From Paenibacillus brasilensis (GTDB lineage Bacteria > Bacillota > Bacilli > Paenibacillales > Paenibacillaceae): DNA of 64,000 nucleotides. Location of the stretch: contig NZ_CP045298.1 of assembly GCF_009363115.1 (NCBI RefSeq), positions 3,655,501-3,719,500 of the forward strand, read 5' to 3'. The notes below the pieces were generated by a model, which saw only the letters and a program-made list of their open reading frames with translations, was not told where the DNA came from and made no database searches. Both the position numbers and the translations under genes were made by a program. Numbering within the stretch: position 1 is the stretch's first letter; each line of letters begins with the position of its first letter. Below are positions 57,656 through 64,000 of this stretch, in pieces.

Positions 57656-58351
57656 TTACGAGGTAATATCCTTATACTCAATACGGCGGATTGCTGCATA
57701 AGCTACAAGCATTCCCAGCACAGAAAATCCGATTTGCACAGGCGCAATAGAGCTAAGTATAAAGCCGTTATTATTGGAGAAAAGCAATGCCACAATCAGG
57801 ATGGAGGTTACAATGGTTGTGGGAACAGAATATTTTCGCATTCCCATATACAGCGGAACTAGTCCCATAAAGCTGGCGGCAACGGCATTCATCAGTGTCC
57901 GTGCTGATTGCTGGCCCAGTACGGCAAGCGTAAGTTGATCTGGTACAATAACGACAAACTGGTTAAGCAGATGGATGGCAGCCGTAAGGACAATTTCCGA
58001 TACAATTATGGACAGGAATGTAAACAGTAACACGACCAGGAGTTTGGCAATCATCAGCTTTTTGCGGTGAATCGGATACATGAACAAGATGGTAATTGAT
58101 TTGGTCTTAAATTCGCCTACAATAAAGCGGCACAGCAGAACAGAGGCAAACACGATAAAAGTGGCCCTGACCAAATTGTCTATGAGATCCAGAATCTGAG
58201 TGTACTGTGCAAATTCGTGTATACCTTCACTTTGGGTGTCGTGCGCAATGAGGCAGGTAAGCCCAAGAATGCAGACATTGGCGATCAGGGCTGAACGGAT
58301 ATATCCTGCCAAATGGAATTTTTTCAGCTCCAGCTGCATTAATTTAAGCAT
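57656..58351 (-). CDS. ABC-2-type permease of a TCS-linked ABC transporter
   Basis: A 231-residue protein with six hydrophobic helices, starting MLKLMQLELKKFHLAGYIRS, the pattern of BcrB/lantibiotic-immunity type permeases. Charged intracellular loop GEFKTKSITILFMYPIHRKK. It overlaps the ATPase gene by eight bases; GGAGGTGATC is the ribosome site for ATG 58351. Together they form a single-permease exporter. Confidence 0.85.
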   Translation of the reverse strand: MLKLMQLELKKFHLAGYIRSALIANVCILGLTCLIAHDTQSEGIHEFAQYTQILDLIDNLVRATFIVFASVLLCRFIVGEFKTKSITILFMYPIHRKKLMIAKLLVVLLFTFLSIIVSEIVLTAAIHLLNQFVVIVPDQLTLAVLGQQSARTLMNAVAASFMGLVPLYMGMRKYSVPTTIVTSILIVALLFSNNNGFILSSIAPVQIGFSVLGMLVAYAAIRRIEYKDITS

Positions 58352-59267
58352 GGAGATCACCTCCATTTAGCAGACGCAAAAAGTAGTCTTCCAGCGTACT
58401 GTTTTTCTGATGAATAGAATCCACCTCTACATCATTTATAATGAGGGTTTTCGTAATTTGCTTTTGCGGTACACTTGTATCGTAAATACGTACACTTTGC
58501 TCGTTCAGCACCCGAATGTTATTCAGATCCAGATGATGGGAGAGGACGTAAACCGCCTTTTTGCAATCGTTGGTTGTAAATTCGATGTATTCCGTATTGT
58601 TTTCCCGCACCTGTTCCATCGTTACTTCCTCAATCAGCCGCCCGTGATTAATTACGCCCACCGTATCCGCAATCTGCTCAATTTCCGCTAAAATATGACT
58701 GGACACGAGCAGGGTCATCCCGTATTCCTTGCACAGCATGTGGAATAACTGGCGAATTTCCTTGATTCCCACCGGGTCCAGACCATTAATCGGTTCATCT
58801 AAAATCAGCAGCTCGGGCTTGGTAGCAATGGCTCGGGCAATTCCAAGACGCTGCTTCATCCCCAAGGAAAAGTCCTTAACCGGCTTATCACCCGCGTTGC
58901 GCAAGTTCACCAGCTCCAGCGCATCCCGAACAGCCTGCTTGTTGTAATAGCCCATGTATTCACAGTGTAGCTCCAGATTTTGCTGGGCTGTCAGCCTGTC
59001 ATAAAAAATCGGGTATTCAATAATCGAACCCATCCGTCCGAGTAGATGGTACGATTTTGGTGTTAATTTTTCACCGAACAATTCAATTTCACCTGATGTC
59101 GGCTTGAGCAGGTTCGTAATCATTTTCATCATCGTTGTTTTGCCCGCTCCATTGGGACCGAGAAAGCCATAGGTTTCCCCCTTTCGGACATTCATACTGA
59201 CCCCTGCTACAATTTCATTGCCCTTCAGGGCTTTGGTCAGCTGATGTGTGCGTAATATGTAAGTCAT
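58344..59267 (-). CDS. ABC ATPase, BcrA/lantibiotic-resistance type
   Basis: A 307-residue ATPase. Walker A GFLGPNGAGKTTMMKMI, Q-loop LGRMGSIIEYPIFYDRLTA, signature FSLGMKQRLGIARAI, Walker B LLILDEPINGLDP and H-loop VSSHILAE. The C-terminal 90 residues form the extension typical of bacitracin and lantibiotic self-protection ATPases. Its operon includes a sensor kinase and response regulator, so it probably detoxifies a cell-wall-active peptide. ATG 59267 follows AAGGGAGA. Confidence 0.9.
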   Translation of the reverse strand: MTYILRTHQLTKALKGNEIVAGVSMNVRKGETYGFLGPNGAGKTTMMKMITNLLKPTSGEIELFGEKLTPKSYHLLGRMGSIIEYPIFYDRLTAQQNLELHCEYMGYYNKQAVRDALELVNLRNAGDKPVKDFSLGMKQRLGIARAIATKPELLILDEPINGLDPVGIKEIRQLFHMLCKEYGMTLLVSSHILAEIEQIADTVGVINHGRLIEEVTMEQVRENNTEYIEFTTNDCKKAVYVLSHHLDLNNIRVLNEQSVRIYDTSVPQKQITKTLIINDVEVDSIHQKNSTLEDYFLRLLNGGDLHA

Positions 59268-59368
59268 GGATGTTCTCCCTTCGTATACTGTTGATAGTTC
59301 AAGAATAAAGGGGGAAATGTTCATTTCTCTTTCGTGTTTCTTACAAATTTATTAAGTTCAATCAATAG

Positions 59369-60313
59369 TTAATAGCTGATTTTCCTCAAAGTAAAAGAGA
59401 AGACCGTCTGCTCGTAAGGCCTGCTGGTCAATTGAATTTCCCCGTTCATCGCCTCGACCAGGCGTTTGGCAATTGTAAGACCCAGTCCGCTGCCTTGTAC
59501 CGCCTTATTGCGTGAGTCCTCCAGTGTATACATACGCTCAAAAACCTTGTCCTGCTCCGGTTCCTGTATGCCTTTCCCGCGATCCCATACTTCTATTCGT
59601 ACAGTGTCCTGCTGTTCCGATAGGGTCAGTCCCAGCGTGTAGCCGTCTGCTCCGTAGCGAATCGCATTAGAAATCAGATTGTTCAGCACCCGTCCAATGG
59701 CTCCTTCATTCCCCAAGGCATGAACGGGGTGCTCCGGAACATCAATATGTACAGCAAACCCCTGTGCGGTCAGCAGATCATAAAAATCTAAAATGCTGCG
59801 TCTGCACAGTTCTCCTACCTCCAGCCGTGTCAGTGGAATGTCCGTATCATGGGCCTCCAGCTTCGCCAAGCTAAAAAAGCTGCCGATCAGCTCAATCGCT
59901 TCGTTTGTTTTTTGATGAATTCTGGATAGCAGCTTTGTGCGTTCTTCCGGCGAAATATTCGGATCACCATCCAGCATCTCGGCATATCCAAGCACAACCG
60001 TAAGCGGGGTCTTGAGATCGTGCGAAATGTTCGAGATCATTTTACGCATGGCGATTTGGCTTCGGTTGTAGTCCGCTGACACCCTCAGATTCAGATTCAG
60101 CAAACGGTTGATTTCGGTCATGAGCCGTTGCAGTTCAGCATCACCTGTGACATATAGCAGCTTCTCCGCATGGTTCACCGTCACAATCCGCTCTAGTAGG
60201 GTTCGGACATCCTTAATACTGCGTTTATAGGCCATACGCTCCCGCCAAAGCCATAAAATAATGACGGTCAGGACGACGACCACAATCCATTCAGAAAGGT
60301 TTTCGATATTCAT
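59369..60313 (-). CDS. Sensor histidine kinase
   Basis: A 314-residue kinase with one N-terminal helix (WIVVVVLTVIILWLW) and no sizeable external domain, a short linker, the phosphoacceptor helix MISNISHDLKTPLTVVLGYA and a HATPase_c domain (NLISNAIRYGADGY, WDRGKGIQ, GSGLGLTIAKRLVEAM). Kinases with such minimal sensors usually detect stress in the membrane or through the partner transporter. ATG 60313 starts one base after the response-regulator stop. Confidence 0.9.
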   Translation of the reverse strand: MNIENLSEWIVVVVLTVIILWLWRERMAYKRSIKDVRTLLERIVTVNHAEKLLYVTGDAELQRLMTEINRLLNLNLRVSADYNRSQIAMRKMISNISHDLKTPLTVVLGYAEMLDGDPNISPEERTKLLSRIHQKTNEAIELIGSFFSLAKLEAHDTDIPLTRLEVGELCRRSILDFYDLLTAQGFAVHIDVPEHPVHALGNEGAIGRVLNNLISNAIRYGADGYTLGLTLSEQQDTVRIEVWDRGKGIQEPEQDKVFERMYTLEDSRNKAVQGSGLGLTIAKRLVEAMNGEIQLTSRPYEQTVFSFTLRKISY

Positions 60314-60314
60314 A

Positions 60315-61022
60315 TCAACCGTTCTCCCATTTGTAACCGATACCCCATAGCGTCTTAATGTGGATAGGGTGGGACGGATCTTCTTCAATTTTCTCACGCA
60401 GGCGGCGAATGTGGACGTTAATCACGTTCTCGTCGCCCATATAGTCCTCTTTCCAGATAAATCCGTATAATTGAGCTTTCGTAAATACACGGTTCGGATT
60501 AGTTACAAACAGCTTAAGAATATCGGACTCTTTGGCTGTTAGCTGGATTTCATTTTTATTGCGTATGACCGTAAAATGATCAAAATCAATATGCAGATTG
60601 CCGTAGCTCAAAATCTGTGCTTTCGGCTGCTCCTCCTGCCGCTGTTGACGGGCATAAGTAGTGGATCTACGGATCGCGGATTGAATACGTGCGGTCATTT
60701 CCAACATCGAAAAAGGCTTGGCGACATAATCGTCCGCACCAAACCCCAATCCGAGCGCTTTATCTACGTCGCTGTCCTTCGCTGACATAATCAAAATCGG
60801 CACAGCGCTGCTGGTGCGAATTCGCCGGATGACCTCCATGCCATCCACCTTCGGCATCATCAAATCCACCAGCACCAGATCATAGGTGTGACAAGCAAAG
60901 GCAAGCAGCCCTTCTACACCGTCAGAAGCGGTGGTGAGCTTGTAGCCTTCCTTGGTAAGTGCCTTGAGCATCATTTCGGCGATAGCTGTATCGTCTTCAA
61001 TAAGTAATATGTGGGGATTCAT
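60315..61022 (-). CDS. OmpR-family response regulator
   Basis: A 235-residue regulator. Receiver domain with the acidic pocket LLIEDD, phosphoacceptor in LVLVDLMMPKVDG and Lys in YVAKPFS. The C-terminal winged helix is TAKESDILKLFVTNPNRVFT then DENVINVHIRRLREKIE and TLWGIGYKWE. First gene of a four-gene operon with kinase and ABC exporter, which it most likely controls. ATG 61022. Confidence 0.93.
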   Translation of the reverse strand: MNPHILLIEDDTAIAEMMLKALTKEGYKLTTASDGVEGLLAFACHTYDLVLVDLMMPKVDGMEVIRRIRTSSAVPILIMSAKDSDVDKALGLGFGADDYVAKPFSMLEMTARIQSAIRRSTTYARQQRQEEQPKAQILSYGNLHIDFDHFTVIRNKNEIQLTAKESDILKLFVTNPNRVFTKAQLYGFIWKEDYMGDENVINVHIRRLREKIEEDPSHPIHIKTLWGIGYKWENG

Positions 61023-61256
61023 AGGTGGGTGTAGCACCTCCTCAATTTGTTAGCAAGTTTATGAATTCGAATTGTTAGATGGAATGATTATATAGTGGTT
61101 TGGAGAGGATTTCCATATATTTTTAAAAAAAGAAATACAATGATCACAAAGATAAATATAAACAAAGAAGTGGAATGAAAATATCCAATAGGGAATGATT
61201 TAGATATCTGCAAGAGGAAACTTATTATAGAAAGTTTACAGGGGGAGGTTGGAAAG

Positions 61257-61327
61257 ACATCAAATGTTATGGTTTAATTCAACTTTTTTTAGATTAAAAA
61301 AAGAATTACAAATTTAAATACACCAAG
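61257..61327 (+). repeat. Direct repeat, left copy
   Basis: Similar over about 71 bases to 63929-64000. The last 25 bases (ending in AAATTTAAATACACCAAG) differ at one position only; the first part is looser. Confidence 0.65.
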
Positions 61328-61396
61328 TGTTAATTTCATTGTATTTGAACTATATAAATCGAACTTAAAAGTTTCATATCGTGCCACTGCGCAGTT

Positions 61397-61542
61397 GGAT
61401 AGTGCTTCCCATCGCCACCGCCCCCGGATTTCTTGAATAAAGCCTATGATCAGGGTAGAAATCCAGGGAAGTGATGCTTCCGAAGCGAGCTTTCCTACGG
61501 AAAGCTTTTAAAGCGATCGCTTCGCTTGTATAGCACTATTCC
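61397..61542. repeat. GC-rich nested palindromic element
   Basis: Outer arms GGATAGTGC (61397-61405) and GCACTATtCC (61533-61542). Inside are GGATTTC/GAAATCC (61426-61432 with 61458-61464), GGAAG/CTTCC (61467-61481), GAAGCGA/TCGCTTC (61482-61488 with 61517-61523) and AGCTTTCC-TAC-GGAAAGCT (61488-61506). Base composition is clearly richer in G+C than both flanks. Confidence 0.65.
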
Positions 61543-61734
61543 GCCTACTCCGCTTATTTGTTCATTTTCGAGTTCGGATTGTATAGCAAATATATTTACC
61601 ATTATACCTTCAAGAAATCCATTACAATACAGGCTAAAGGTCTATTTTGAGGACGGAATCCAATTTTAATGATAATAAAATCATTGTCCTTGAAGCTACT
61701 TGAAATTTAAAAAAATGAGACGTGAAGGGTTCAC

Positions 61735-61909
61735 TTTTTCCCAACCTCTAAATGGAATGATACAGGGAATCACTTAGAGCCACAAGCCATTTAGGCGTTT
61801 TTTTCTGAAATTTAGAATAATGACTCGAGGTTGGGAAAAAATTGCGAAACCCTTGCGGCTGTAGTAAAATATGCTCATTGTTAAAAATGGAACACTTGAT
61901 TCTACTAGC
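61735..61909 (+). promoter_or_regulatory. Presumed CRISPR leader with an inverted repeat
   Basis: This AT-rich region directly precedes the first intact repeat. TTTTTCCCAACCTC (61735-61748) is exactly complementary to GAGGTTGGGAAAAA (61827-61840), and TAAATGG inside pairs with CCATTTA near 61787. The last repeat at the other end is degenerate, which supports this side as the leader. Confidence 0.6.
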
Positions 61910-62465
61910 CTTTAACCACAACATGAGATGTATTGAAATGTTGCTAATATTATAGCATAAGTATGGAGGAAAGTACTTTAACCACAACATGAGATGTATT
62001 GAAATCAATGTTGTCGTTTTGGCTATTTAACAAGATGAAAACTTTAACCACAACATGAGATGTATTGAAATAACTGTTACAGTACTTTGTTACTCCGAAG
62101 GGCTACCTTTAACCACAGCATGAGATGTATTGAAATCATGTACATACACTTTCGATGGTATGAAGCCCATAGCTTTAACCACAACATGAGATGTATTGAA
62201 ATAAGCCAGAGAGGGCCAGGTCAGCTCCGCTTTCCTCCCTTTAACCACAACATGAGATGTATTGAAATAGTGCTGGTATATATCCAGCCAATGCCTCGCC
62301 AGTACTTTAACCACAACATGAGATGTATTGAAATTCTTTGGCATAGCCATGAACGGCAGACTCCGTTGGGCTTTAACCACAACATGAGATGTATTGAAAT
62401 GAGCTGTCGCTGCCTCCGCTGATCGTAAACTGTACCTTTAACCACAACATGAGATGTATTGAAAC
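61910..62465 (+). CRISPR. CRISPR array: nine 30-bp repeats, eight spacers
   Basis: Repeats start CTTTAACCACAACATGAG and end ATGTATTGAAAT (30 bases), at 61910, 61976, 62042, 62107, 62173, 62239, 62305, 62371 and 62436. Spacers are 36, 36, 35, 36, 36, 36, 36 and 35 bases and all different. Repeat 4 has one internal change (A to G) and repeat 9 ends in C instead of T. The ATTGAAA(N) end is typical of type I-B systems. No cas gene is within reach in this window. Confidence 0.97.
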
Positions 62466-62632
62466 ACCCCCCTTTTGAACACTACACGATAATTGCTAGC
62501 CCCAATTATACTCCTTATTTTTATAATCCACTTAAATACGTTAATAATCGACAAAGATTCGGGAATTTTGATTGATATTTAGGAAGAGAACATATAAAAT
62601 TGGATTAAAATGTAACGAATGAGGGGTTGCGT

Positions 62633-63481
62633 GTGAAAGCGTTTGACTTTGATGAAGTAACAGACCTTGATTCCATTGTCGGAATGCTAAAAATGGCTTT
62701 TTCGCTTGAGGAATGGGAGCAAATGATTCAAATTGCAGACCAACTGCATACTCAAGCTCATCGGGTATACGAACAACAGCAGTTGGAACTTACAAAAGGT
62801 GGACAGCCTAGAACTTTACATATAAAACGACCACTTGTATACTACTTAGGATTTAGTCAATTAACCAAAGGTATAGCTTTTCAAAAACAAGGTAAGTATG
62901 AGTCCTCTAGAGAGTGTGTTGAAAAGTACGCTGAACTGGGTTGGGTAGAAGGCCTGAATGAAGAGGGATTACAAGAGGTAGAAGACTACCGAACGTTAGC
63001 TAAAGCGAATACATACACCTTAGACTTATTACAGGGCAAAGAAGAGGTTTTACCGAATTATGTCCGATTTCTTCATGAAAATTCCTCGGAAGAGTTATTA
63101 CCCGGAATGATTACCATCCTTGAATCTACGATCGTGCATAACTACAATATTAACGGCATATTGAGAGAATTTAAAACAAGACTTACTGAACTTGGAACTT
63201 TTTATGAAGAACCGGAAAATATCAGATATTACGTCACTTATTTATATTTATTGGCTGTATATAGATTTATTGAAGAAAAATATACTGTTGCCATTGAAGT
63301 CACTTTAAATGCCTTGGAATCTGCTGATAAAAAATGTGTAGCCCTGTTTGAATCATTCCGCAGCTATGCTAACAAATATCAGAAAAAGAAATACAAGTTT
63401 ATTCAAAAAAACGTTTTGGAAAGGGAGTTGAAAAATGAGAAAAATCTTCTTTACGACGGTTATCGTATTCGGATTGTTTAG
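62633..63481 (+). CDS. AloR-like TPR receptor lacking the HTH domain
   Basis: A 282-residue helical TPR-type protein that aligns with the C-terminal 60% of the regulator at 9005: VKAFDFDEVTDLDSIVGMLK matches FVKRLDDMDQLQGLVDLANV, GKYESSRECVEKYAELGWVE matches NYALALQVANESTDLEWVKE, and YLLAVYRFIEEKYTVAIEVT matches ELAVYYLSKGKYEEGFRILL. The first 185 residues, including the HTH, are missing and an in-frame stop lies upstream. GTG 62633 has GAGGGG six bases before it, so it could still be translated, as a Rap-like receptor without DNA binding. It overlaps a secreted peptide gene. Confidence 0.75.
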   Translation: MKAFDFDEVTDLDSIVGMLKMAFSLEEWEQMIQIADQLHTQAHRVYEQQQLELTKGGQPRTLHIKRPLVYYLGFSQLTKGIAFQKQGKYESSRECVEKYAELGWVEGLNEEGLQEVEDYRTLAKANTYTLDLLQGKEEVLPNYVRFLHENSSEELLPGMITILESTIVHNYNINGILREFKTRLTELGTFYEEPENIRYYVTYLYLLAVYRFIEEKYTVAIEVTLNALESADKKCVALFESFRSYANKYQKKKYKFIQKNVLERELKNEKNLLYDGYRIRIV

Positions 63482-63548
63482 TTTTATTCTTCCATCCGTT
63501 TATGATGCAGGTAACATAACCCCACTTAATCATGGTATGAATCATTAA
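63435..63548 (+). CDS. AloP-like secreted signal pro-peptide
   Basis: A 37-residue frame overlapping the receptor's end by 47 bases. It has a signal peptide (MRKIFFTTVIVFGLFSFILP) and a short polar tail ending NHGMNH. A GGGAG lies seven bases before the ATG. Overlap of a receptor 3' end with a small exported peptide is the hallmark of RRNPP pairs. The final six residues resemble the AloP hexapeptide shape (as I recall, SHGRGG) and are the likely mature signal. It is too short for ordinary gene callers. Confidence 0.72.
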   Translation: MRKIFFTTVIVFGLFSFILPSVYDAGNITPLNHGMNH

Positions 63549-63593
63549 TACATCTATCTACTAACTAGATTAAGTTCATAAAGATAAAGCAAA

Positions 63594-63632
63594 GACCTCC
63601 TAAGCCACTTAAAATGGTCAGGAGGCTTTTGA
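63594..63632 (+). terminator. Terminator of the receptor-peptide pair
   Basis: CCTCCT (63596-63601) with flanking GA/TC pairs with AGGAGG (63620-63625), followed by CTTTTGA. The inner loop can extend the stem through AAGCC/GGTCA-side bases weakly. Confidence 0.65.
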
Positions 63633-63698
63633 CATTTGGGTGCATTATTTTGGCTCTAATATACTCTTTAAATCTCAAATTCTAAAAGGAGGATTAGT

Positions 63699-63884
63699 AT
63701 GAAAGACCTCAGAAAAGTGGATTATATTTCTATTTTTATAATTATATTTGTAGGTTTTCTTGTAAATATCGTGGATATTCCAAATCAATCAATACTGCCT
63801 ATTATTTTAAAATCGGTGTTGACTTCTTTTTTGGTAAGTTTGGTATTGGGGTCAATTACTAATTGGCTATTCAGAAAGAAGTAG
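63699..63884 (+). CDS. Small two-helix membrane protein
   Basis: A 61-residue protein with two hydrophobic helices (about 9-27 and 34-53) and a charged tail (NWLFRKK). No family recognised. AAAGGAGG lies seven bases before the ATG. Confidence 0.6.
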   Translation: MKDLRKVDYISIFIIIFVGFLVNIVDIPNQSILPIILKSVLTSFLVSLVLGSITNWLFRKK

Positions 63885-63928
63885 CTCACAGCCATTAGTA
63901 AGAATATATCCGAACAAAAAGAAAAGAA

Positions 63929-64000
63929 ACATCGGATGTTACGGTCATAGTCTAGTTTTCAGTATTTTAAAACTAGAATTATAAATTTAAATACACCAAG
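63929..64000 (+). repeat. Direct repeat, right copy (runs to the window end)
   Basis: Matches 61257-61327, best over the last 25 bases. In the left copy this sequence lies about 580 bases before the CRISPR array, so another array or related region may follow outside the window. Confidence 0.6.

Larger units (their letters stand above)
61023..61909. other. Non-coding region between the two-component operon and the CRISPR array
   Basis: No gene is supported. It holds the promoter side of the response-regulator gene, one copy of a 72-base direct repeat (61257-61327), a GC-rich nested palindrome (61397-61542) and the AT-rich presumed CRISPR leader. Confidence 0.7.

Noticed and set aside
62087..62445. 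Open frames on both strands across the CRISPR array, with repeated FNHNMRCIEI- or ISIHLMLWLK-type segments
   Set aside because: They are translations of the repeats and spacers, without ribosome sites; the periodic peptide simply mirrors the 66-base unit.

Overview
The window is chromosomal DNA of a spore-forming Gram-positive bacterium, most likely the Paenibacillus polymyxa group. Support comes from a Spo0E-like phosphatase gene with Spo0A boxes, a SpoVB-type flippase, strong Shine-Dalgarno sites with many GTG/TTG starts, M-box and FMN riboswitches, and two loci that look like the AloR/AloP peptide signalling family of P. polymyxa. The organism call is inference; no rRNA or housekeeping marker is present.

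Layout. 1-4 kb is an accessory patch: HicAB toxin-antitoxin with a promoter-embedded operator, a membrane protein, a Spo0E-like gene facing an XRE regulator, a small gene, and a decayed integrase. 4-10.4 kb holds an ABC-F ribosome-protection gene behind an attenuator leader, a small lipoprotein, a family 2 glycosyltransferase, a 35-residue YjcZ-like protein, a secreted protein with a small membrane partner, and an AloR-type HTH/TPR regulator followed by a damaged peptide gene. 10.4-16.3 kb has a truncated IS3 element, an M-box riboswitch plus a second unassigned structured leader before a DUF1003 gene, pseudogene scraps, an AraC-type regulator and an Lrp/LysE pair.

16.4-31.9 kb is a biosynthetic operon on the minus strand: cupin, aminotransferase, an 11.7-kb trimodular NRPS, MFS exporter and SDR. 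The NRPS reads C-A-T-C-A-T-C-A-T-E-TE, the E-TE ending known from ACV synthetase. Its binding codes suggest Thr, an unassignable residue, and an Asp-like residue that would be epimerised. The aminotransferase, cupin and SDR may make the unusual building block.

32-40 kb holds a radical SAM gene coupled to a 97-residue protein and a five-gene envelope cluster (deacetylase, His-rich LPKTG protein, class F-like sortase, amidase, SpoVB). 40-57 kb has a Ugp-type sugar/glycerophosphodiester importer, a TetR/HlyD/ABC-2 exporter set lacking an ATPase, a glycine betaine importer with a broken second binding domain controlled by a divergent GbsR, a carboxylesterase, a chemoreceptor and an EamA transporter under an FMN riboswitch. 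57.6-61 kb is a two-component system with an ABC transporter. The right end has a nine-repeat CRISPR array without cas genes, next to a 5'-truncated AloR-like gene overlapping an intact secreted pro-peptide gene.
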